Below are positions 23,692-36,153 of a DNA stretch of 64,000 nt, in pieces; positions within the stretch are counted from its first letter, which is position 1; every line of letters begins with the position of its first letter. Origin of the DNA: Rhabditoides inermis (taxonomy: Eukaryota > Nematoda > Chromadorea > Rhabditida > Rhabditidae); contig CAWZYM010000232.1 of NCBI GenBank assembly GCA_963966185.1, positions 751,001 to 815,000 of the forward strand, given 5' to 3'. Below the pieces are notes generated by a model that was not told the origin of the DNA, did no database searches, and saw only the letters and a list, made by a program, of their open reading frames with translations. Made by a program: the position numbers and the translations under genes.

Positions 23692-26037
23692 CTAGGACCG
23701 AGCAGGTATCTTCCACGCGTCTTGTATCTGCTGGAAGTAGTGGTCGGCGTGTCTGCTTGTCTGGTTGGTGGAGGCGAGACTGCGCGCCCGGGAGTCGCCC
23801 TTCTGCTTGATGCGGCCGACCTGAACACCGATTTCTCCCTCTTTTATTCTCTCCCTCCTCTCCCCCCTCTCTCCTCTCTCAACCAACTAACCAATATACG
23901 AACGACTATCGGTGCTGCTGCGATGTAGTAGGACGGAATCTAAACAAGTTATTTGCAGAATTATTTGTACAGACTCCTACAAATAGCGGCGGAACGCCAG
24001 GTCTGCACGCATCGCAAAAAAAAGAAAGAAAAGAGAACACAAGGGACGAGGTTGTGCTTTCGATCTCTTTGATCTCATTAAATTAAACTTTTGATGTGAG
24101 AAATACTTTCCAGTTCACTAACGTCCTCACAGAATTTCCGTGTTCATAGTGAAACCTTGAAAGTGTGGTACTTTCCAGATCAGTAATTTTGGTTTTATAG
24201 ACAAAGTAATAGAAATCGTTCGAGGGCAGACGACTGACGTATGCCATAGCGACGAAGTATTTAGCGAGAACTAGATCAGTGACGTGAGCTTCGATCGAAT
24301 CCGTGGCGAGAGAAAGGAGGGTGAAAACTGGAAAGGGAGTGATATAGCAAAGGGGAATAAGGACTATGATGATTGACCTGAGAATGCAATGAAGTGTAGT
24401 GTGAAAAGAGGAAGAAGGACGGAGAGATTCTTCCGATTCAATTGCACCTGATGCTTCCACAACAGGTCGAATGATCTAAAGACGTAGTTTTCTCAAGATT
24501 TTTTAAGAAATCGTAGCACTACACAATGAGTAGTTTACTTTTTCGCACTTTTTCGTATTCATGACCAGAGACATGTTGATTGTGCAGAACGTACTTTGTG
24601 GAAATGCGCTTATTGTAGGAGGAGAGAACGATGAAGGCGAATATGACGAGGATGTGACTGATCCAGATGATCTGAAAGGAAGGATGAGAGAAGAGAAAGA
24701 GAGAGAGGGGAGAGAGAGAGAGAGGGGGGGGGAGAGAGAGGGACTCACAATGTAAAACACGTTGCGAAAGTGCATTCCCTCCTGCGACGACCATCCGCAC
24801 GACCCCAGCTTCTCCTGTAATGTAAAAACAGCGTCATTCTCGCACGTCTTCATGGAACCCACCTCCATATTCGTCTCGAACGTAGTGCAAAGAAGAACGG
24901 CGATTCCTATCGTCACTAGGCTCTCAAACATTTGCTTTATATATTTTTTCCTCATTTCCTTCATTTACCGAGAGAACGAGGAAGAGTTGTACGATACGTC
25001 TTCTGATTGCTTCTCGATCACGACCGATTTCTATTGTGGACCTTGAAATAGACGCATCTAATAAGTGAATAGAAAGAAAGTTAGTTTTGAAAATTTTGGA
25101 GGCGTACATTTGACTACAATAATGAAGCTTTCCGTGCGAGACCACAGAACAGTCAGGGAAAATGATTTCACTGCCTGCACGTATGGTCCCGCACGGAAAA
25201 TAAGTATCTCACAGACCAAATTGAAACTCACATAAAAATATCGAGGCAAATTGCAGCGTGTACAAAGTTGAGTGCAATAAGTGTGCCTATGAATGTATAC
25301 ATGATAGGGGCACACACTCTGTTCTCATATAAGCGATCACAATGGTTGTTGTAAGTGTATATCGAGGAGAAGTGGCTTATCTGAAGAGTATTGTGTTAAA
25401 AATATAGATTCACTGATATATATTTGGAAGATAAATATATATGTAGTAGAGATATGCACGTACCTCCATCGAGCCTCTTACAACGCCGTGGATGAGAAAG
25501 AGCAAGTACATGTAGTTCAGGCATATCTGAAAGCCAACGAAAACACGTCGACATCCGAAGGTTTATTTAAAGATTTACATAATAATATTATATAAAGATA
25601 ATATTAGATTCATTTTATAGGTTTAATATTAATATTATATGTGTTTTAATTATACTGAACTGTTTTAATTAAACTGTGTATTTATGTTGCAGGTGGTACA
25701 TCAGACACTTTTTTGCTCGCATACATAACCATTTCTACGTTGACATCATCGAAAGGAAGGAAAAGACGCTATTTGAGAAAAAGTGTCTACCTCAATGGTG
25801 CATATCTCCTCTTTTTTGCGAATGTATATGCGATGAAGGAGTGCTGTGAGAGAAGTGACGATGGAGAAGACACAGGCTGCTATCTGACACACAAGATGCA
25901 CCCTGTACGGCTGAAACACTACGTACACAAGAAGAAAAAGAAAGAACGAAGACGGCCACTAGTCTCACCGTAAAATCCTGGAGCGCATCCACAAAGTGAC
26001 AGTATTCTTGCAGGTGTGTAGTGGAATTAAGGGCCAT
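23692..26037 (-). CDS. Serpentine chemoreceptor, Sra-superfamily-like (tandem copy 1)
   Basis: Seven-TM receptors of the Sra/Srab/Srb/Sre type act in nematode chemosensory neurons. Twelve exons assemble without a frame break. Typical features are the NHCDRLYENRVCAP segment before TM3, FIGTLIALNFVHAA, a Cys-containing loop (EKLGSCGWSSQEG), the KHQVQLNRKNL motif before VLLPLFTLHFIAF (compare the family's RYQ..EN pattern), and a C-terminal HADHYFQQIQDAW. The closest relative in the window is the copy at 29.1-33.0 kb. Introns at 25042-25231, 24815-24862 and 24329-24377 are absent from that copy. The stop (23692-23694) lies 92 bp from the LTR element. The start at 26037 is tentative. Confidence 0.8.
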
Positions 26038-26110
26038 GGCGGTAAAAGGAAAGAAGTGGGAGGACCCTTAATGGGATGAGCAATGAGGATGAAACAACGC
26101 GCGAACACAT

Positions 26111-26155
<45 letters not shown>

Positions 26156-26175
26156 GCGATAGAAACAGAGAAAGA

Positions 26176-26215
<40 letters not shown>

Positions 26216-27317
26216 GAGAGAGGGAGAGGGAGAAACAGAGAGACATGCGCGACTCACGATTGCATTATGTGAAGCATCGGAGTCGGGAGGGGAGGGGGCA
26301 GATATCGGGGATTTCAGTAGACAAAGAAGAGAGAGGAGAGAGGGGAGAGAGAGAGGAGAAATGAAAGAGGAGTCGGCACATCGAAACCATTCTGGAGACA
26401 ATGGCTGTGTATAAATAATAAAAGATCATAATTGAGAAGTCGACACTTGTGTAACGGCTCTATAGATTCTTCACGTATACGTATGTCAGTCACAAATACT
26501 AGAACATCAGGATTACAGGAGGAGAATGTCAAGGTATTACTTACTGCTCCTTCATCCGGAGCCCATCTTTCGGCAAAATGAACGGTTTTTAGTCATTTCT
26601 GCGGCCATAGAACAGTTTTGTACGATTGAGACTGCTCATGGTCCACAGGGAACAGTCTATAAGGCTGGCCAGAAAGAAGTGCGGCCTAGAGTCTAGCTTG
26701 TTTCTGCTAGATCCAGCAAAAAATAGAATGTCAGGATTACTGAGAGAAAATGTCACAGTATTTCGGATTAAAAAGTCTATTTTTTCTGTGTAGTGCTTTG
26801 TTTTCAATATATTTATATGTTTGACGCTGAGCATGATTGTACGCGTAATAAAAGTATTGAAAATATGTACACTTAGTTGCTTGCGGCTTGTCACTTATCG
26901 GAAGCTAACACTTTGACTAGCTAGTAAACTAGCTAGTATCCTACCCCCACCATTTACACCCCATCACAATAGACTACATTCCCCCTTATCACTGTAGTAT
27001 ATAGGCTTGCGTTGATGCAAGATAAAGGAGTGCCTTGCATGGTCTTATCTTGTGCATGGGGGGCTCATCGGGTAGTGTGGCTATGAGAGTCGCAGGAGGA
27101 CCAGAAATGGTGTTGTCCTGAGGCACCACGGATGCACCAAGGGAATCATACGAGGCGCGTATGATACTAGTATAATTTTTTAAAAAAAAAGTGTTACTTG
27201 CTATAGACTACTATGTCGACGGTATTTAGAAAACGGTAACTAGCTAATGCTAACTATGAAAATGTTCGGATCTAGTAGACGATGTCATCAGCATCAGCAA
27301 GAACACAAATAGTCTTA
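26038..27317. other. Spacer upstream of chemoreceptor copy 1
   Basis: Contains (GA)n runs at about 26113-26154 and 26166-26235. Two short related stretches near 26497-26545 and 26713-26762 share an ATCAGGATTAC-like core. No coding exon is recognised. Confidence 0.45.
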
Positions 27318-28105
27318 CGAGGAGTGTCGTTAGAGCCACACTCTCGGATCCGAACCAAGTTGATAGGATACCTTAGTTAGGACCCAAGACATCGATTTCT
27401 GGTGTTACGTTTTCCTACGCGCCATATACGTTTCCAGTACGAAAACGTACAGGGCTGGTTTTTTAGCTACCTCATTCCACCTCTGGCGGTCAGGACCGAG
27501 CTGTTGTGGCCTAGTGGTTAGCGCGTCAGTCTGTCAGAACAGAGGCTGGGGTTCGAGTCCGCGCACACGATTTTCGTTTTGCCAGCAGTTCCTGGACTTG
27601 CGTTTCTTGTTGATGGAAAAAACACAGATTACAAATGTTCACGCTTTGTTATAACTGTTTTCGAACTAAACGTTTCAGCCAAAACAATATCTTAAGTGTA
27701 AAAAAAGCACAATATAGTTGAACGATATTGGACAAAAATGTTTTGAAAAAAAAGAAAAAAAGAAGAACGTAATTGTAGTTACAAACAGATCGAAGCACTT
27801 CGCAACAAAAAAACTTCAAGTCCAAGTCCAGAAACTGCTGGCAAAACAAAAATCGTGTGCGCGGACTCGAACCCCAGCCTCTGTTCTGACAGACTGCCGC
27901 GCTAACCACTAGGCCACAACGGCTCGGTCTTGGACCGCCAGAGGTGGGATGAGGTAGCCAAAACCCAGCCCTGTACGTTTTCGTACTGGAAACGTATATG
28001 GCGCGTAGGAAAAAGTAAAACCAAAAATCTATGTCTGGGATCCTAACTAAGATATCCTATCAATTTAGTTCTGATCCGCGAGTGTGGCTCTAACAACACT
28101 CCTCG
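27318..28105. mobile_element. Foldback (long inverted-repeat) element with tRNA-like arms
   Basis: Inverted arms of about 285-290 bp (27318-27603 and 27816-28105) surround a roughly 210-bp AT-rich loop. The ends start CGAGGAGTGT and are flanked by a 3-bp TTA direct repeat (27315-27317 and 28106-28108). Each arm carries a tRNA-like block: A box TGGCCTAGTGG at 27507-27517 and B box GGTTCGAGTCC at 27550-27560, mirrored near 27850-27925. No transposase frame is present. TTA duplications are typical of PIF/Harbinger-type DNA elements, so a MITE of that group is possible. Confidence 0.82.
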
Positions 28106-29136
28106 TTAGACATACGGTATGAGAGAAAAAGAAACATAAAATTTTCGTGTGCTGACTACAGTCTGCGTGACTTCAAACCCGGCAACAAATTAAAATTACT
28201 TTCTAGGAAGAAATTCAGAGATCATTCAGTCGTATAAGTGTGTGCTCTTTTTTGACCGACCAATCAGAAGGATGTGTAATATCACATCAAACTATGTGAG
28301 TAGCATGCAAACGTGCTGCTATTGATCTATTGATCAGATCTCACTTTGCGGTCAATGTCAATGCGCGGTCGGAAGAAGGAAAGGAAAAGCGATAGTCGTA
28401 GTTGAATGCAAAGTGAAATTATAAGCGTAAGCCACAATCACAAGGAACAAAACAAGGAAGCTAGAATTCTCAAAATGGAATATGTTCTAGATAACATACA
28501 TATCTGTTTGCTAATTGTAGTGAGGTGGGAAGTTGGACTTTCCGATTTCATATTCAGGGAGCTTAATGAAAAGTTCATTCTCCTCAAGTTTTTATTCAAT
28601 CCCAAATTAGAGAATGATGGGAAGAAGCCGATTAGTCAAATCTGTTTTAGTTTATGCGCAATCAATCTAACCTTTCTGTTTGTGCGAATCGATCGGTCAC
28701 CGGCATTTTGCCGGTGAGAAATTGGCGCATTGACATGGACTGTAGTGAGCTCGCAAACAAATTTCTCGCATTTCACGAGATAGGGCTAGATGAAGATCAG
28801 AGTCATTTCAATCAAGTGTTCAAATCGACAATACTTTGCGTGACCGGCACGTTTTTATTCGTAACTGTACAATACATAAACACGTGGTCGTGGAACCATC
28901 AAAATAGATTTTTTTTTCTTTAAAAAATCGTGAACAAATTTGTAGCAAACGGCTGCATAAACAAAGTATTCATAGCAAATATATCAAACAACAAATATGT
29001 ATAGCAAATCACGCTGAAAACCGTTGAACAGCAGTCCTTTATGTCTCATAAAACGTACTAAATACGTACTGACCATATACCTCGAAATAAAATTTGTAAA
29101 AGCAGAAAGAAGCAAAGCATTGTATAAAAGCCATAT
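28106..29136. other. AT-rich spacer between foldback element and chemoreceptor copy 2
   Basis: About 1 kb. A short perfect hairpin (CACCGGCATTTTGCCGGTG, about 28697-28715) stands out. No exon is recognised. Confidence 0.45.
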
Positions 29137-30110
29137 TCACTTGGTCTGCCACACGTCATTGATCTGCTTGAAGTAGTGGTCCCCTTGGGTGGACTGGACA
29201 GCATTGGTGGTAGCCAGACTGCGCTGCTTCGAGTCACTCTTGTGCTTGAGACGAACCATCTGAACAGAGTGTTGTCGATTCTATTTATTCAAGACAATAT
29301 GGATTTTGTCTTTGTCTTGTTTTTCTTTGTATTTCAGTGTGTGTATGTTTGACTGTCTGTCCCTTTGTATGATTGCGTGTTCCTCCTTCTCTCACCAGAT
29401 ATCTCACGAGCAGCGGTGCGACAGCTGTGTAATACGGAGGAATCTGAAAGGAAAATTAGAGATGGTAATGGTGTGACGGAAACACGTTGCAGTAGTTGTA
29501 CTGTATAAAGTGACGTTTTCATTGGCTCTGTACAGTGGTCACATGTGGTGTCGTTTCCATTAGTGCGAAGGCGAAAACGAACAACGAAAACCAATGTTCC
29601 GCGGAAATTGAATTATTGTGAATTGGTGCGCTGACCGAAGCTCTGCAAACAATCAGAGCAAATGAAATCGAAAGCACAGCTAGTGATTCAGAGTACATGA
29701 ACATTGCAAATGACTAAGTAATCACGTTGTGATTCAAATAAGTTTAAGATTTGATTGCGATTCGTGATGTGCACTGCAAAAACAGGTCAAATAAAAGTGA
29801 AACATTTCGCAAGCAAAAAAAGAAAAGAATGTGTGACTTCTAAAGACTTTCTGGGAAAAATATTGGATAAACTTTAAATGTTTTTTGTTTGTTGAGAAAA
29901 TAAAGATTACAGCAGTTGAACTTACATATGCTAATGCGATTAGGTACTGTCTGTGAAGGGGTGAGAGGGAGAGGGAATCCAGGAGGGAAGTAGCCACATT
30001 GAGGACTGTGAACACGGAAAAGGCAAGAAAGTGGAGGGTGAACAGTGGGAGAAGCACCTGCAAGCAGATATCATTCCCTCTCTCTCTCTCTCCCCCCCCC
30101 CCCTCCCTCT

Positions 30111-30141
<31 letters not shown>

Positions 30142-31743
30142 TTTCTATCTCTCTATCTCTCTATTCCCTCTCCAATCACCCTCAAATTGTTGCTGTTAGT
30201 CAGGAACTGATGTTTCGCCACGAGATCGTACGATCTGAAGAAGATAGTTTTGCGACAAATGGTTTGATATTGATTTATCCCAGGACTCCATTATTAACTA
30301 TTCTAAAACTCACTGTTTTGACAGATGTTTGTTGTACGCCAATAGAGCAACGAAAGCGATAATCACTACAATGTGATTGGACCAGATGATCTGAAAGGGA
30401 ATGATTCAAAAGAAAGAAAGAGAGAAAGAGAGAAAGAAAGAAAGAGAGAAAGAGAGAAAGAGAGAAAGAGAGAGAAAGAGAGAAAGAGAGAAAGAGAGAA
30501 AGAGAGAAAGAGAGAAAAGAGAGAAAGAGAGAAAGAGAGAAAGAGAGAAAGAGAGAAAGAGAGAAAGAGAGAAAGAGAGAAAGAGAGAAAGAGAGAAAGA
30601 GAGAAAGAGAGAAAGAGAGAAAGAGAGAAAGAGAGAAAGAGAGAAAGAGAGAAAGAGAGAAAGAGAGAAAGAGAGAAAGAGAGAAAGAGAGAAAGAGAGA
30701 AAGAGAGAAAGAGAGAAAGAGAGAAAGAGAGAAAGAGAGAAAGAGAGAAAGAGAGAAAGAGAGAAAGCGAGAAGAAAGAGAGAAAGAGAGAAAGAGAGAA
30801 AGAGAGAGAAGAGAGAAAGAGAGAAAGAGAGAAAGAGAGAAAGAGAGAAAGAGAGAGAAGAGAGAAAGAGAGAAAAAGAGAAAGAGAGAAAGAGAGAAAG
30901 AGAGAAAGAGAGAAAAAAGAGTGTGATTGAAAGAGGGATTGAAAAGGAACTAACGGAGTAGAACGTGTTTCTGTGGACCATTCCTTCTCTGGTGGACCAC
31001 CCGCAGCTTCCGAGTCTCTCGTGAGGGTCCTTTTCCATATAGAACACAGAAGAATAGACAGAAACACTGTGAACACGAGCTAGAAGAGAAAAAAAGGTTT
31101 TTCTTAATTGTAATAGCTGGTTACATTAGTACTAGTTGACTAGTTTACAAATGTTCTATGGTAATTTGTAATTAATCGTTGCGCATTTATCATGCAGATT
31201 AGAGTACAGGTACAGACAAAAATACAGATTATGAATTGCCTTTTTCATGTTTCAGACTTCAGACAAGGAAGTGCTATGCCATCTATTCTTCATTGTCTCA
31301 TTAAATATGCTACAATTTCCACGGCATTACTGACTGAACCAAATGCAGACAGTGTGACTACCAGTTATGTATAAACAACTGGGATGATAGGAAAAAAAGA
31401 GAATATTTCTTCACAGTTGTAGGTGGCTAACTGTTCTATTTATTAGTATTGCATATTCTTTTGCCATGCAAATCTCCAGTTAAAGTTGAGAGTAGAAAAC
31501 CTATTTGCACATTCAGACAACCTTTGAATTTCGATTGCAAACAAGAAACAAAACGTACAGTTGTGATGAGTGTGATAGTGACTCCGATCCGCCTGTGTCT
31601 CTCGCATTCCTCCCCTGGTCGAACAGTCGACAGAAACACATCCAAGCAGATCGCAGCATGCACGAAGTTCACAGCTATCAGGGTACCGATGAAACCGTAC
31701 ATTATCGGAGCACACACCTGCAACGGATCTCTCTCCTGCAACG

Positions 31744-31788
<45 letters not shown>

Positions 31789-32961
31789 AAGTGACTGAGT
31801 GTGAGACGGAGCAGCGGAACTGGTAAGTTTCTCGAACTGTAATATCTTACCTTATTTTCATAAATGCGATCACATGGGTCTGGGTACATGTAGATTGTAG
31901 AAAAATGACTGATCTATGAAGAAGGAATTATAAATGAGAGAGGGGGAGGAGAAACGATCTCACCTCCATTCCACCTCTAATAGCACCATGCACGATAAAC
32001 AGAAAATACATGTAGTTAACACACATCTGAAATAACACGATTCGACTCGAAGGAAACTTTTTTGTTTAGTTTTTGATTAAAATTCCGTGTTCCGTGTGTC
32101 CTTATGTATTTAGTATGTATATTATTATTTCTTTCTCTCTCGCATCGCGCGGTCGGGTCGAAATGATCTTCCCCCAGAACCCTTGAGCAAGGCGGGGAAT
32201 AGCTCATGAGAACGCTGTCTTCCTAGCCCGCGGAGTTACTATTGTGGATTATAATGGAAGGAAAGGCACACCCGGAGCTCCACTATCGTCTATAATAGTA
32301 TCTAATTCTAATGGATTATATAAAGGAAATCGAATGATTATCGACTGAATATCGATCTAATATCGACTTTCGACCTTCGACCCTACCATCCCCGTTGCTA
32401 AACTGTGTTTCTCCCAGCGCTTAGCCCTTGTGGTGTACCGTATGCACTTGTTGTATAGTCAGGATATAGCGATTCTGGATAAATGATTGATTGATTGATT
32501 GATTGATGTATATCTGTACGTGCCTCAATCAACAACTATTCTGAAACTGATGACAATGAGTAAAGAAGCTTAAACCTTTGCTCGGCTTGATTTATCTCTT
32601 CAGGTCTGTGACGAAAGAACTTTAGACTCCATGGAAATGAAGTTACAGTAATGGAATCAACATGATGTTCAAACGGAAGATGAAAGACGGAGGAGCACAG
32701 CGTACAGATTCGAAGTACCTCGATAGTGCCTTGTCGGTTTCCCCTGCAGACTCTACTCGCCAGCGCATACACAGAAGTCAAAATCGAAACGAGGCACGCC
32801 GTGATCTGACCGATGAGATGGATACGGTAGGGCTGCAAGGGTACGGTAATGTATACATAAACAACTCCGGGTCCCACCACGAAGTCCTGCAGCTGGGCGA
32901 CGAATGTGCAGTATTCGGTGGAGTTGTTCTCGATATAGTGGGCAATGTTCATTTCCTGCAT
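29137..32961 (-). CDS. Serpentine chemoreceptor, Sra-superfamily-like (tandem copy 2, possibly disrupted)
   Basis: Paralogue of the receptor at 23.7-26.0 kb, about 11 exons. Shared marks include PDPCDRIYENK then VCAPIMYGFIGTLIAV, the loop GSCGWSTREGMV, IIWSNHIVVII, KHQFLTNSNNLR, VLLPLFTLHFLAFSVF, IPPYYTAVAPLLVRYL and the tail GDHYFKQINDVW. Between FLSILLC and ERLGSCGW (about 31010-31060) the frame shifts by one base relative to copy 1, and I found no splice choice that repairs it, so this may be a pseudogene or carry an assembly error. Introns at 31718-31850 and 30058-30179 are unique to this copy. The intron downstream of the loop exon contains the 0.5-kb purine repeat at 30411-30918. The start is tentative. 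Confidence 0.7.
30411..30918. repeat. (GAAAGAGA)n purine satellite
   Basis: About 0.5 kb of period-8 GAAAGAGA units, with a few variant units near 30770-30870. It lies in one intron of receptor copy 2; the matching intron in copy 1 holds only a short GA-rich run (about 24680-24737). Long reading frames on both strands here are compositional. Confidence 0.97.
31747..31785. repeat. (TC)n microsatellite
   Basis: Pure CT run inside the intron that is unique to receptor copy 2 (31718-31850). Confidence 0.9.
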
Positions 32962-34169
32962 TATGTGGGTAAGTGAGATGAGAGAGGCAGAAAGCAGAGG
33001 GGGCTGGGCTCTCACTTTCTCTAACTCGTTATAAACACTTCTACGCGAGTGAGTTATTGAATTGAGAATTAAAAGGCCGTTGATGCAGGAGCAGGAGTCA
33101 CATGTTGCGATTGGTTTAGTAAGTTTTAAAATGATACAAGTACAAACCTAAGCAGCGGTATGGGTATGGAGAGGAGACGGCGTTGTGGAGAAAAATTTAA
33201 AAGCGGTTTCGGATAAATAGTGCGCAAAGAGAATCGGATGAAACGAATTGGACATTGGTGCGTTCTCTCTTTTCCGAAACAGTAACCTGTAATTAGTAAA
33301 GTGTATGTACTTCCACTTGATTGGGTGGGGGAAATCAGAAAAAAAGACATGCCGTGTTCAGCATTTAGGATTTGAAGCGATATTCTGAAACTATAAAAAT
33401 AATTTTTGTGATTGAACACATATTTGTATTTGTACCATAATGAACCGGACAAGTAGACACAATGTGATTAAATGAAAACACATTCTGTCTCACCAATCTT
33501 CAAATGCCACGGCCACGTAATGTTATGCTATTTGTAGATCAAGGTCGAGGCATTGCATTGCATTGCTCATATTATGCTGGTCATGTATGCCCCCCTCGAC
33601 CTTTGCATCGGACTTTCACCCCTCGGATCTCTTTCCCTTTCTCTCATCGATATAGCCGGTTTATCTCCAATCCATAGTCCCGTGGTATCTCTCTCCTCTC
33701 TCTCGGATCAGCCATTCTCTCTCCATCTTTATCAGCACAGATCAGCGTCCCTGCTGCCTGCGAACTAAATTCACGCACTTCCACGTCAGTCTAATAATTT
33801 ACTGCTCATTTGATTACGATATATAGTTTGATTGTATAATTAGGTACTGCTCAAGTTTCACAACAAAAAAAAACACAACACAAGTGCCACGTTGTGCATA
33901 GTGACTAACATAACAATCGGCACAATCCAGCTGACGGACCTCGCGCGTGATTTTTCCACAGTATTTTGTCGCTTTTAATATTTTGTAAAGTGTACAGTTA
34001 CCGTTGCTATATACAATGTTAAATGTTGTACAACACCAATGCGCGTTTAAACAAAGTTTGGTTGATGCTCTTCTTCTTTCATCTCATTCACCTCACAGCT
34101 CTCACAACGATTCTTTATGATTGCAGGTAATCACACCGGTGGGCTCTTCTCCCTCGGGTCTTCCTGATC
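32962..34169. other. Spacer between receptor copy 2 and ILVBL homologue
   Basis: Divergent arrangement, about 1.2 kb, AT-rich. No exon or element recognised. Confidence 0.45.
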
Positions 34170-36119
34170 ATGTTGTTGTTGGTGTTTGCGGCGGCAGTGG
34201 TGCTGCTGCTGTGGAAGTGGCTCGACATCCGATCCCTCGACGAGCTCAAGGCTCGTCTCCAGCTTCTCGTCTCTGGCAACGGACAGCACCCCGCATCCAA
34301 CGCATTCCAGGTAGATGCCGGTCTATTCATTGTTGTTTTGTTTTTTTGTTTAAAATACGTATTCAGGTTGACGAGAAGTCGACCCGCCACGGAGGAGAGT
34401 TGGCTGCTGAGGTGCTCAAGGTATGTTATGTGTATGGATGTTCACTTTTTTTATCCTTTTTCACTAAACAAGTGTGATGTCGATACTCGGTGGAACACTG
34501 TTGCTGAATCGCAATGCATCAGTGGTACTGCTATGTAATATTTAATAAAAAGTTTGTTACAATTGATTGCTCATCAGTTGTTATGCACTCTTTCAAGGTG
34601 ATGTTCTAGTGCTAGGCTACACAGTAGACTCATTAAAGTCTCCGACCGCACTTACTCTGTGTTTACTATTACAATTCGCTCATGCGCAAAACAAATTACT
34701 AGCTTGCTGTGAAGGTTGTAATCATGGTACATATTAGGGTGATTTTTGAATATTAACCTTTGGTGCCTATCTCTTTCTGTACGCAATCGGGATGTCAGAT
34801 TAAGCATCAATCAGGGAGTTGTGGTATGTGATATGTAGTGATAAGGACTTGTGATTCGTCAGCTGCGCGTTCAAACTATAGAGTAGAGATTGGTTGTTCC
34901 GAAAAACGTTATCAATGAGAAGAAAGGTGGTGAGATCATGAAAAGAAACTCAGACCACATTAAAGCAAACATACATTCATAATACTGTTACAAAACTAGT
35001 ACAGCAGCGACTCAGCAACATGACATTTGTTGTTTAGGCGCACGATGTGAAGGAGATCTTCGTTCTGTGTGGAGGCCACATCTCGCCCATCCTCGTAGCC
35101 GCTGAGAAACTCGGAATCAACATCGTCGACACCAGACACGAGGTACTCCATCATGTCCATCTCATATTCGCAGTCACGAAAGGGCCGGACGTTGTCGTTG
35201 CACATCGAGTTTCAAATCATATACATGCCAGTATAGATAATAGATAATTTGAATGTATAATATGCTGTGCAGGTGAACGCGGTGTTCGCTGCGGACGCGG
35301 TGGCCCGCCTTCGCCAGTCGATCGGAGTGGCGGCTGTGACTGCCGGACCAGGACTCACTAACACAATCACTGCCGTCAAGAACGCCCAGATGGCAGAGAG
35401 CCCCCTGCTGCTCATCGGAGGAGCCGCGCCCACACTCCTCAAGGGAAGGGGAGCCCTACAGGTACGGGAGGGAAGGAGAGAGAGAGAGGGATCTGTGAGG
35501 GATCTGTTTTTGATAGTTTTGTATTCTCTTTGAAACCTTTGCAGGACATTGACCAGCTGGTGTTGTTCCGTCCTCTGTGCAAGTACGCGGCGCGCGTCGA
35601 GAGACTCAGGGACATTGGTGAGTCAGCACACAGTGAAAGGTCTTATAAATTCGGTGTTTGTTATACTTTTCAAAATGTTCAATTGGTGATAAATATGTTT
35701 ATCTGTTCACTGTTACGTTAGGTACAAATGTACCGTTGCATTGAGTGTGTGTATGTGTTGAGCTCCGACGCTTCGCGAGGCTATGCGGGCGGCAGTGTCC
35801 GGCTGCCCGGGGCCAGTGTTCGTCGAGTTCCCAGTCGACGTCCTCTACCCATACGAGCTCGTCGTCAAGGAGATCGGATTCAACCCCGCACCCAAGGGAT
35901 TCATTGCGGTCAGTGAGGGATCTGTTTTTGATAGTTTTTTATTCTCTTTGAAACTAATTCGAATTGTATAGTGTGTTGTCTATTTTCAGAAGGCGCTGAA
36001 CGCGTATCTGATGGCGCATGTCTCGCGGCAGTTCTCGGCCGCCTGGCAGCCACAGGCCATCACCCCACTCAAGGGAGACGTGCCCATGCCAAAGGGAGAG
36101 GAGGTGAGAGGGGAGGAAA

Positions 36120-36153
<34 letters not shown>

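Noticed and set aside
25000..25235. Frameshift in chemoreceptor copy 1
   Set aside because: Using the AAG acceptor at 25042 instead of the ATTAG upstream restores the frame and matches copy 2 (STIE versus STVR).
27500..27571. Functional tRNA gene
   Set aside because: A and B boxes are present but acceptor and anticodon stems do not pair properly, and the block is mirrored inside a foldback element.
30366..31076. Long Ser/Leu/Phe and Arg/Glu/Lys frames on both strands
   Set aside because: Pure translation of the GAAAGAGA satellite.
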